Shown here in pieces: positions 9,391 through 16,722 of a DNA stretch of 35,346 nucleotides. The translations under genes and the position numbers were made by a program. Location: the NCBI GenBank assembly GCA_031290175.1, contig JAITOC010000119.1, positions 1 to 35,346 on the forward strand. Reading direction: 5' to 3'. Below the pieces are notes generated by a model that was given only the letters and a program-made list of their open reading frames with translations, made no database searches and was not told where the DNA came from. Position 1 is the first letter of the stretch; the number at the start of each line of letters is the position of its first letter. This DNA comes from Coriobacteriales bacterium. Its GTDB lineage: Bacteria; Actinomycetota; Coriobacteriia; Coriobacteriales; UBA8131.

Positions 9391-9394
9391 AGAG

Positions 9395-9408
9395 CAAACA
9401 CTTGTTCG
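9395..9408. promoter_or_regulatory. Second, imperfect LexA/SOS-like box CAAACACTTGTTCG
   Basis: One mismatch to CGAAC-N4-GTTCG. Located at the predicted transcription start. Confidence 0.6.
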
Positions 9409-9423
9409 ATTTAAGGAGGAACC

Positions 9424-9555
9424 ATGCTGAAAGAAATTCGGAATGGGAGTATGAACGGCATAGCTTTAAGGGGCGTTTCCCTGGGGCATAAGACGCTTTC
9501 AGGTATTCTTGCTTTTGTAGCAACAGCGCTTATCATTGCAGTGCCAAATATCTGA
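9424..9555 (+). CDS. 43-aa putative single-TM small protein, predicted SOS-inducible
   Basis: MLKEIRNGSMNGIALRGVSLGHKTLSGILAFVATALIIAVPNI*. RBS AAGGAGG 4 nt before the ATG, hydrophobic C-terminal segment, two SOS boxes upstream, nrdR downstream. Below the length cut-off of the ORF track. Confidence 0.68.
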   Translation: MLKEIRNGSMNGIALRGVSLGHKTLSGILAFVATALIIAVPNI

Positions 9556-9573
9556 GAAATTGCATAATCCACA

Positions 9574-9602
9574 TTGAAGCACAAGATATAGTGTGGTACC
9601 CT
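9574..9602 (+). promoter_or_regulatory. Predicted nrdR promoter (TTGAAG-17-TACCCT) with NrdR-box-like palindrome in the spacer (9579-9594)
   Basis: GCACAAGATATAGTGT resembles the NrdR-box consensus acaCwAtATaTwGtgt as I recall it (14/16). Confidence 0.5.
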
Positions 9603-9644
9603 CATAGAACATTCAAGAGTTGGGGGATAGTAGTTGGGGATACT

Positions 9645-10091
9645 ATGCGCTGTGTTTTCTGTGGGAATCCTGAATCGAAGGTCATCGACTCCCGACCCTC
9701 GGAGGATGGTCTGTCCATACGGAGAAGAAGGGAATGTCTTGCGTGTGGCACGCGCTTCACGACCTATGAGCGACATAATGAATCGCCTCTCATCGTCATG
9801 AAGAACGACAAAAGCAACGAACCCTTTGATCGCAGTAAGCTTCTGCGGGGTCTGCTTATCGCCACAGCAAAACGGGATGTGCCGGTAGTCCGCCTGGAAG
9901 CTCTTATCGACGACGTTGAAGCCGAGATACGCAATACGCTGAAAAACGAGGTGCGCTCCAAAGTGCTGGGGGATATGGTGCTCGAGCGACTTCGTGGCAT
10001 AGATGATGTTGCTTATATCCGTTTTGCCTCGGTCTACAAGGATTTCAGGGATATAGATGAGTTCCAGAGCGCCCTGAAGGGAATGAGCTGA
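9645..10091 (+). CDS. nrdR: Transcriptional repressor NrdR
   Basis: MRCVFCGNPESKVIDSRPSEDGLSIRRRRECLACGTRFTTYER: zinc ribbon plus ATP-cone. The ORF-track start at 9591 is too early. Confidence 0.97.
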   Translation: MRCVFCGNPESKVIDSRPSEDGLSIRRRRECLACGTRFTTYERHNESPLIVMKNDKSNEPFDRSKLLRGLLIATAKRDVPVVRLEALIDDVEAEIRNTLKNEVRSKVLGDMVLERLRGIDDVAYIRFASVYKDFRDIDEFQSALKGMS

Positions 10092-10534
10092 TGGCAGCAG
10101 CTCTCACGGTTCAGGTAAAGCGGTTGGACGAATCACTCCCTATGCCCGCCTACGCCTATCCAGGAGATGCCGGCCTAGACCTCAGGGCGGCTTCTGACTG
10201 GGTCATCGCACCGGGGGAACGCGCACTCATACCCACGCGCCTGCAGGTTGCCATTCCGGAAGGTTTTGCGGGTTTTGTGCTGCCACGGAGCGGACTGGCG
10301 GCTCGGGCAGGGTTGACGCTTGTTAACACTCCCGGGCTTATCGACAGTCACTATCGCGGTGAAATCGTCATCATTGCACTCAATACCGACAGGCATCAGC
10401 CAATCAGGATTGCACACGGTGATCGCATTGCACAATTGGTTATCCTTCCGGTACCCTTGATTGCCCTTGAAGAGGTCGAGGCTCTCGACGAGACTGAGCG
10501 GAGCGAAAAAGGCTTTGGGAGCAGTGGAGTTTAG
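10091..10534 (+). CDS. dut: dUTP diphosphatase
   Basis: Motifs PGDAGLDLRA, PRSGLAAR, NTPGLIDSHYRGE, GDRIAQLV and C-terminal EKGFGSSGV. Confidence 0.97.
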   Translation: MAAALTVQVKRLDESLPMPAYAYPGDAGLDLRAASDWVIAPGERALIPTRLQVAIPEGFAGFVLPRSGLAARAGLTLVNTPGLIDSHYRGEIVIIALNTDRHQPIRIAHGDRIAQLVILPVPLIALEEVEALDETERSEKGFGSSGV

Positions 10535-10570
10535 CTTGCGTATGGTTATTTTGAGCACTTTGGAGCGCTG

Positions 10571-11662
10571 ATGAACTGGAACACGTTTTTCCGCAAGAAC
10601 CTCGAACCAATCCTGGCGTATCAGCCTGGCCTGCGCGAGGAGCAGATTCGGCGTATAGCTGAAGTCGATACCATCCATAAACTCTCCTCCAATGAGAGCC
10701 CGTTGCCGCCGTTTTCCTCGGCTCTGGCGGCCATGCAGGATAAGCTCGTGGGGCTCAACGAGTACCCGGATGGCTCCTCACACGAGCTCACCCAGCTACT
10801 TGCCCGGCACTTTGACGTGCCCGGCGAGCAGATAGTCCTGGGAAACGGCTCAAACGAACTCATCGATCTGATTGCCGAGACCTGTCTTATGCCGGGCGAT
10901 AACGTGGTCTATGGCTGGCCGTCATTCATCGTCTATCGATCAGCCGCACAGATTGCAGGAGCGGAGTATCGTGAGGTGCCCCTCGGCAATGATGGTGCCT
11001 TTGACCTCGAAGCACTCCTGGCGCAGGTGGACGAGCACACCAAGATCGTCTTTGTCTGCACGCCAAATAACCCAACCGGTGGCGTGGTCACCCACGAGGC
11101 TTTCAAGCAATTTATCGATGCACTCCCTGGCTCCGTGCTCGTGGTGCTTGATGCTGCCTATGAAGAGTTCATCGATGACGAGCAGGCGCTTGTCTCGACA
11201 ACCTTCTTTGATGGAAAGCGACCGCTCGTTGTGCTCAAGACCTTCTCAAAGATGTATGCGCTTGCGGGTATACGCTGTGGTTATGGTCTTGCTCCAGTGC
11301 CTGTCGTCGAGATGATCAACAAGGTGCGCGAGCCCTTCAACATCAATACCGTTGCGCAGGCCGGCGCACAGGCAAGTCTCGAGGATGATGCGGAGGTTGC
11401 GCAGCGTCGCAGGCTCAACGCATCGGGCAAGGCGCGTCTCTCCCTGTGTTTCGAGGCTCTGGGGTTGGAACAGTATCGTTCTCAGGCGAACTTCATCTGG
11501 GTCACCGTGCCGGATCCCGCTGCCACCTTTGACGCCCTGCTCAAGATGGGCATCATCGTGCGTCCGTTTCCGGGTGCCCATGGCCTGCGCGTCGGCGTGG
11601 GTGACGAGGCAGCTGTATCTGCCACCATTGCTGCCTTCGAGCAGCTCTTTGGTGGTGTCTGA
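10571..11662 (+). CDS. hisC: Histidinol-phosphate / aromatic aminotransferase (class I/II, HisC-like)
   Basis: 363 aa. GNGSNELIDL, VFVCTPNNPTGG and PLP-Lys region TFSKMYALAGIRCGYG. Confidence 0.92.
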   Translation: MNWNTFFRKNLEPILAYQPGLREEQIRRIAEVDTIHKLSSNESPLPPFSSALAAMQDKLVGLNEYPDGSSHELTQLLARHFDVPGEQIVLGNGSNELIDLIAETCLMPGDNVVYGWPSFIVYRSAAQIAGAEYREVPLGNDGAFDLEALLAQVDEHTKIVFVCTPNNPTGGVVTHEAFKQFIDALPGSVLVVLDAAYEEFIDDEQALVSTTFFDGKRPLVVLKTFSKMYALAGIRCGYGLAPVPVVEMINKVREPFNINTVAQAGAQASLEDDAEVAQRRRLNASGKARLSLCFEALGLEQYRSQANFIWVTVPDPAATFDALLKMGIIVRPFPGAHGLRVGVGDEAAVSATIAAFEQLFGGV

Positions 11663-12807
11663 TGGAAGAGAAAAAGGGTGGTCGCCCTTTTGACTCCGTA
11701 CTCATTGTCGGAATAGGACTTATTGGCGGGTCGGTTGCGGCTGCCTTGAGGCAACTGCCGAATGCACCCCTCGTGCGAGGGATCGACACCGACCAACACG
11801 CCGTCGAAGCTGCTCTTGAAAAGGGTTTTCTTGATGAGGCTGCTGTTGCGAGCGACGATCAGGCAAGCGCCTGGTTGACAAATGAGGCTACTGATCTCAT
11901 CGTGCTGGCCATTCCGGTCTCAGGTGCCAAGGAATGGTTCGAGCGGATTGAGGCTTCAGATTACTCAGGGGCTCTGACCGATGTTGCTTCAACAAAAGGC
12001 GTGCTCACAGCTCTGGCTGCAGGCATCCTCTCGCATCCCGAACGCTATATCCCGGGGCATCCTATGGCGGGTAGCGAGGTCAACGGTATCGAGGGAGCAC
12101 GCGCGAGCCTGTTCTCCAACGCACACTGGATCCTCTGCCCTGATGCACAGACAGACCCGCAGTTGTTCATGCGAGCCCATGAGCTCGTGACCTTGCTGGG
12201 CGCTCGTAGTATCTCGCTCCCGCGTGAGGAGCACGATGATGCCATCGCTATCGTCAGCCACGTGCCGCATATGGTGGCAAGTGCGCTCGTGCAGCTCGCG
12301 GGGGAGCACGCGGGTCAGCGACAGGAATTGTTCCGCCTTGCAGCTGGAGGCTTCAAAGACACGACCCGCATTGCGGCGGGCTCCCCTGACCTGTGGTGTG
12401 GCATAGCCCTGGACAATCAGGAGGCGCTGGTGCGTGGTCTGGGCGAGATAAAGCAGATCATCGCAGATTTTGAGGATTCTATCGGGCACCGCGATGTGCA
12501 GGGGCTTACGAGACTGTTGGGTAATGCCGCCAAGCTGCGCCTGTCAATCCCTGCAACCTGGGTCCCTGACTCGAGTCGTCTTGTTGAGGTGCGCATTCCC
12601 ATGGCCAATCGGGCTGGTGTAGTCGCAGAGGTCACAGGCTTTGCAGGTAAGTCTGGCTGCAACATCCAGTCCATCGATATCGACCACATCAACGAGAGCA
12701 CAGCCATTCTCGAGCTCATTCTTACCGATGAAGGGGACATCGGAAGCTTCTCCTCGCAACTACTCAACAGCGGGTTTGATGTCTCCTTCCGCCCGCTGGA
12801 ATCATAG
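11662..12807 (+). CDS. tyrA: Prephenate dehydrogenase with C-terminal ACT-like domain
   Basis: IVGIGLIGGSVAAALR Rossmann motif, HPMAGSEVNGIEGA, C-terminal RAGVVAEVTGFAGKSGCNIQSIDIDHI. Confidence 0.93.
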   Translation: MEEKKGGRPFDSVLIVGIGLIGGSVAAALRQLPNAPLVRGIDTDQHAVEAALEKGFLDEAAVASDDQASAWLTNEATDLIVLAIPVSGAKEWFERIEASDYSGALTDVASTKGVLTALAAGILSHPERYIPGHPMAGSEVNGIEGARASLFSNAHWILCPDAQTDPQLFMRAHELVTLLGARSISLPREEHDDAIAIVSHVPHMVASALVQLAGEHAGQRQELFRLAAGGFKDTTRIAAGSPDLWCGIALDNQEALVRGLGEIKQIIADFEDSIGHRDVQGLTRLLGNAAKLRLSIPATWVPDSSRLVEVRIPMANRAGVVAEVTGFAGKSGCNIQSIDIDHINESTAILELILTDEGDIGSFSSQLLNSGFDVSFRPLES

Positions 12808-12814
12808 GAGTGCT

Positions 12815-14233
12815 ATGCCAGCGCCTCTGAAAGGTACCATTCGGGTGCCGAGTGATAAATCCCTCTCGCATCGTGTTGTGCTCTTTGCCGCAATGGCTGA
12901 GGGAGCGTCACAGGTTGAGGGGCTGCTCGACTCGCTTGACGTGCGCTCAAGTCTGAAGGCGATAGAAGCCCTGGGCGCAGAGGTGAGCTTACACGCGGAG
13001 CAAAGCGGCCTTGCCGGAACCATCACTGGCTGGGCGCAGGGTGACAGAGGGACGGGTGACAGGGGGACGGTTCACTTGTCACAGGAGCCCCTTGACAAAG
13101 GGGCGGTTCCCCTGCCACGGGAGCCCCTCGTCATCGACTGTGGCAACTCCGGTACGACGGCGCGGCTGCTCCTGGGCGTTCTTGCCGGTTATCCTCGCAA
13201 GGTCATACTGGAGGGTGACGCGTCTTTGTCAAAGCGGCCGATGCAGCGGGTCAATAAGCCGCTTTCTCTTATGGGGGCTGTGATTGCCCCGCCGGATCAA
13301 CGCTGTGTCAGCTGTGGGCAGGCGCTTGACACTCTGCCCCTTATCGTGTGCGGCAAGGAGCAGCTCAGGGCAATCGACTATACGAGCCCCGAGGCGTCTG
13401 CGCAGGTAAAAAGTGCCGTTTTGCTCGCGGGCCTGCATGCAGAAGGCACGACCTCGGTTACGGAGCCGTACAAGAGCCGCGACCACACCGAGTTGTTGCT
13501 CCCTGCATTTGGGGCAGCGGTTGAGGTGGATGGTCTGACCGTGCGTATCCAGGGCGGGCAGCACCTGCGGGCGGCGGGCTGCGCGGTGCCAGGCGATCCC
13601 TCGTCAGCGGCATTCCTGCTGGTGGCGGCAGCGCTCATCCCCGGTAGCGAGGTGACCTGCACTGAGGTGCTGCTCAACCCCACACGCACGGGTTTTCTGG
13701 CGGTCATGCAACGCATGGGAGCCACCCTCTCACTGAGCGCCACAGCGCACAGTGGGCTCGGTGCTGAGCAGGTTGGCTCGGTGACCTGCTCGTATAGCTC
13801 CACGCTTACGGCAACTACCATAGAGGCGCAGGAGATACCCACGCTTATCGACGAGATACCCATCCTCGCACTGCTCGCGGCGGCGGCTTCAGGTACGACC
13901 GTCTTCAGGCAGGTGGGGGAGTTACGCGTCAAGGAATCCGACCGCCTTGCAGCAATCATCGAGGGGCTGGACACACTGGGCTGTCGTGCGTATGCTGATG
14001 GCGACGATCTCTTTGTCGTCGGGAGCGCTACGCTGCCTGAGCGTAAGGTCTTACCCCAGGATGGACGCACAAAAGACGCGCACCCTCTCCTGCAGACCCG
14101 GGGAGATCATCGCCTTGCCATGACCTGGGCGATTGCGGCGCGCGCGCTTGACCTCGACCTCGAGATTCAGGGGATTGAAAGTGCAGCAGTCAGCTATCCG
14201 AACTTTCTTGAGGATTTGAAAGGACTCTCATGA
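12815..14233 (+). CDS. aroA: 3-phosphoshikimate 1-carboxyvinyltransferase (EPSP synthase) with an in-frame insertion
   Basis: MPAPLKGTIRVPSDKSLSHRVVLFAAMAEG, DCGNSGTTARLLLG, DPSSAAFLL, RVKESDRLAA. The ORF-track start at 12641 lies inside tyrA. Confidence 0.96.
   Translation: MPAPLKGTIRVPSDKSLSHRVVLFAAMAEGASQVEGLLDSLDVRSSLKAIEALGAEVSLHAEQSGLAGTITGWAQGDRGTGDRGTVHLSQEPLDKGAVPLPREPLVIDCGNSGTTARLLLGVLAGYPRKVILEGDASLSKRPMQRVNKPLSLMGAVIAPPDQRCVSCGQALDTLPLIVCGKEQLRAIDYTSPEASAQVKSAVLLAGLHAEGTTSVTEPYKSRDHTELLLPAFGAAVEVDGLTVRIQGGQHLRAAGCAVPGDPSSAAFLLVAAALIPGSEVTCTEVLLNPTRTGFLAVMQRMGATLSLSATAHSGLGAEQVGSVTCSYSSTLTATTIEAQEIPTLIDEIPILALLAAAASGTTVFRQVGELRVKESDRLAAIIEGLDTLGCRAYADGDDLFVVGSATLPERKVLPQDGRTKDAHPLLQTRGDHRLAMTWAIAARALDLDLEIQGIESAAVSYPNFLEDLKGLS
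13039..13128. repeat. REP-like palindromic insertion inside aroA
   Basis: gggtgacagagggacgggtgacagggggacggttcacttgtcacaggagccccttgacaaaggggcggttcccctgccacgggagcccc. GTGACA...TGTCAC inverted ends at 13056-13082. Encodes GDRGTGDRGTVHLSQEPLDKGAVPLPREP just before the conserved DCGNSGTT. Confidence 0.78.
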
Positions 14234-15051
14234 TAATCGCTATCGACGGCCCTGCCGGTTCTGGAAAATCCACCATCGCCAAGCTCGTCGCCCGGGAGCT
14301 CGGCTTTGCCTATCTGGACACAGGGGCGATGTACCGCGCAGTAGCCTGGCGCGCCTGCGAAGAAGGCTATGACCTCGCAAGCCCCAAGTACGCCGCGATA
14401 ATCCACATTGCGCAAACCGAGCCCATCACCTTTGGGTTCGAGCCGGGCGAGCCGGTGCCTTCACAGGTTTTCATCAACGGCGTCGAGGTCACCCTTGCCA
14501 TCCGCACCCCCGAGATTGACAAGGCTGTCTCCCCCGTCTCCGCACATCCTGCTGTTCGCGAGGCACTCACTGAACAGCAACGCGTCTTTGGGCAGGCGCA
14601 CGACACCGTCATGGAGGGGCGCGACATCGGTACGGTCGTCTTCCCCGGTGCCGAGCTCAAGGTATTTCTGACCGCTACTCCCGAGGAGCGGGCGCGTCGA
14701 CGTGCGCGGCAGAATCGCGAGAAGGCAGATGCCGCCTCAACGCAGGGGGAGCAGTTCAATGGCGAGACGGACGAGGCAGCAGTGCTCGCTGACATACTGA
14801 GACGCGACACGTATGACTCGTCACGCGCGGTCGCACCGCTGGCAGCCGCCGAGGATGCGGTGACCCTTGATAGCACCGACCTCACAATAGAGCAGGTGGT
14901 TGCGCACATCGTCGCCCTTGTCCAGGAGCGGGCGGGGAGCTCTGAGCACCCCGAGCACCCCGAGCGCCCTGGGAAAGCGCCGATTAAGTGCTTTCCACCC
15001 CGCAATGATGGAATTAACCGGCGCTTCCCTGGAAACGGGAACACAAAGTGA
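14230..15051 (+). CDS. cmk: Cytidylate kinase, with repeat-derived C-terminal tail
   Basis: MIIAIDGPAGSGKSTIAKLVARELGFAYLDTGAMYRAVAW, EGRDIGTVVFPGAELKVFLTA. Start overlaps the aroA stop. Confidence 0.96.
   Translation: MIIAIDGPAGSGKSTIAKLVARELGFAYLDTGAMYRAVAWRACEEGYDLASPKYAAIIHIAQTEPITFGFEPGEPVPSQVFINGVEVTLAIRTPEIDKAVSPVSAHPAVREALTEQQRVFGQAHDTVMEGRDIGTVVFPGAELKVFLTATPEERARRRARQNREKADAASTQGEQFNGETDEAAVLADILRRDTYDSSRAVAPLAAAEDAVTLDSTDLTIEQVVAHIVALVQERAGSSEHPEHPERPGKAPIKCFPPRNDGINRRFPGNGNTK
14971..15029. repeat. Imperfect inverted repeat (hairpin) at the cmk 3' end
   Basis: GGGAAAGCGCCGATTAA (14971-) versus TTAACCGGCGCTTCCC (-15029): one indel and one substitution. Preceded by tandem gagcacccc units. 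Confidence 0.75.
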
Positions 15052-15740
15052 GGCCTCTTGACTACTTCTATGACACGCCCGCATCGGGGGAGGGGCACTT
15101 TCCCCAGCGTTTTACCGCGTTCCTCTTTGCGTTGATACGCGCTGTTTTTGGCCTGGTCTTCCGCTACAAGGCATACGACAAGGAGTTGCTTGAGCACATC
15201 CCGGCTGGTCAGGGATACCTTGTCGCGGCCAACCACTGCTCCTATCTCGACCCGGTCTTCATCATGAGCGTGATGCGTCCGCGGCTTGTCCGTTACATGG
15301 CAAAAGAGGAGTTCTTCAGCAACAGCCGGATTATTGCGCGGGCGGCTTCCTGGGTGGGCGCGTTTCCGGTGAAGCGTGATTCGGCCGACATGACCGTCAT
15401 CAAGCGCTCGGTGCGCATGCTCAAACGGGGGGAGGCAATAGGGATATTTCCTGAGGGAACACGCATCCGCACCAAAGAGCAAGTGCCCGTGTATCACGAG
15501 GGTGTCGCGCTCATTGCGCAGCTCAGCGGCATGCCTGTGGTGCCGGTCAGGCTCTGGAGCACAGAACACATCTGCCCTGAAGGCAAGCGGCTCTTCCGTT
15601 GCCCGCGTATTACCTTGCGTTTTGGCGAGCCCCTCTCCATCAAGGATGAGCCCTTTGCGAGCATGCCCAAAGAAGAGCGCAAGACGGCCTTCACAGAAGA
15701 GGTCATGGCGCGCATCTACGCCCTCGAAGCGCCACGATAA
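15048..15740 (+). CDS. plsC: 1-acyl-sn-glycerol-3-phosphate acyltransferase
   Basis: NHCSYLDP (NHxxxxD) and FPEGTR motifs. GTG start overlaps the cmk stop. Confidence 0.94.
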   Translation: MRPLDYFYDTPASGEGHFPQRFTAFLFALIRAVFGLVFRYKAYDKELLEHIPAGQGYLVAANHCSYLDPVFIMSVMRPRLVRYMAKEEFFSNSRIIARAASWVGAFPVKRDSADMTVIKRSVRMLKRGEAIGIFPEGTRIRTKEQVPVYHEGVALIAQLSGMPVVPVRLWSTEHICPEGKRLFRCPRITLRFGEPLSIKDEPFASMPKEERKTAFTEEVMARIYALEAPR

Positions 15741-15807
15741 CCGAAAAGCTGGATTCAAGAGCTTTCTTATCGATGCCGGATAGCGCAAAAACAGATAGAG
15801 TAGTGTC

Positions 15808-16722
15808 ATGAAAGAAAACGAAGAACACATGAAGGTAGTCCGCTCGCGCCACGCAGGTGCCTGCTATGGTGTGGAGCGCGCTTTGTCTCTGGTGGATGAG
15901 GCGGCGGCGAATGCCCGCTCAGAGCAGGGAGACACAGAGCCCGTCCACACGCTCGGCCCACTGATCCACAATCCGCAGGTTGTGAGCGAACTTAAGGAGC
16001 AGGGTGTCGAGGTGGCCGCGACGGTGGACGAGGTAAAGAGCGGTATTCTCGTCATCCGTTCACATGGCGTTGTCCCAAGCCTCATTGAAGACGCACAGGA
16101 CAAGGGGCTGCGGGTGTTTGACGCAACCTGCCCCCATGTATCCAAGACCCATGCCGCGGCCCGCGAGCTGAGGGAGAGCGGACATCTCGTTGTCATCGTG
16201 GGTGAGCCCGGACACCCTGAGGTCGAGGGGATTCAGGCCTATGCGGGAGACGACGCTCTGGTGGCTCAGAGTGCTGATGACCTGCCAGCTGAGCTTGCGC
16301 GAGACAAGGTAGGAGTCGTTGCACAGACCACACAGGCAAAGGAGACGCTCGACGCCGTTGTTGCAGCTCTGCGAGAGCGTGGCATTGAGCCTCTGGTGCG
16401 CAATACGATCTGCTTCGCCACCAAACAGCGACAAGAGACGGCACGTGAGCTTGCAGAACAGGCGGATGTCATGCTTGTCGTTGGAGGCCGTAACTCTGGC
16501 AACACGACACGCCTTGCGGAGATATGCGCACCGGTCTGTCCGCGAACCTATCACGTCGAGAGTCCGGATGAGCTTGACCCCACCTGGTTTGAGGGAGCGG
16601 AGACGGTCGGTATCACCGCAGGTGCCTCCACACCCGAGAACCAGATAATCGCCGTAGAGAAGGCGCTCCTTGCCCACGGGAAGCAGCGCCCCATCCTTGA
16701 GGCCGGCGACGAAGACGCATGA
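15808..16722 (+). CDS. ispH: 4-hydroxy-3-methylbut-2-enyl diphosphate reductase
   Basis: HAGACYGVERAL, THGVVP-type RSHGVVPS, DATCPHVSKTH, GGRNSGNTTRLAEIC, GITAGASTPE. Confidence 0.96.
   Translation: MKENEEHMKVVRSRHAGACYGVERALSLVDEAAANARSEQGDTEPVHTLGPLIHNPQVVSELKEQGVEVAATVDEVKSGILVIRSHGVVPSLIEDAQDKGLRVFDATCPHVSKTHAAARELRESGHLVVIVGEPGHPEVEGIQAYAGDDALVAQSADDLPAELARDKVGVVAQTTQAKETLDAVVAALRERGIEPLVRNTICFATKQRQETARELAEQADVMLVVGGRNSGNTTRLAEICAPVCPRTYHVESPDELDPTWFEGAETVGITAGASTPENQIIAVEKALLAHGKQRPILEAGDEDA

Noticed and set aside
9411-9776. 121-aa minus-strand ORF overlapping the SOS small ORF and the nrdR start
   Set aside because: No RBS or family similarity. It overlaps the well-supported nrdR start and the SOS-controlled ORF on the other strand.
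14367-15830. 487-aa minus-strand ORF opposite cmk/plsC
   Set aside because: A long antisense ORF typical of high-GC coding DNA. The plus strand has clear cmk and plsC motifs.
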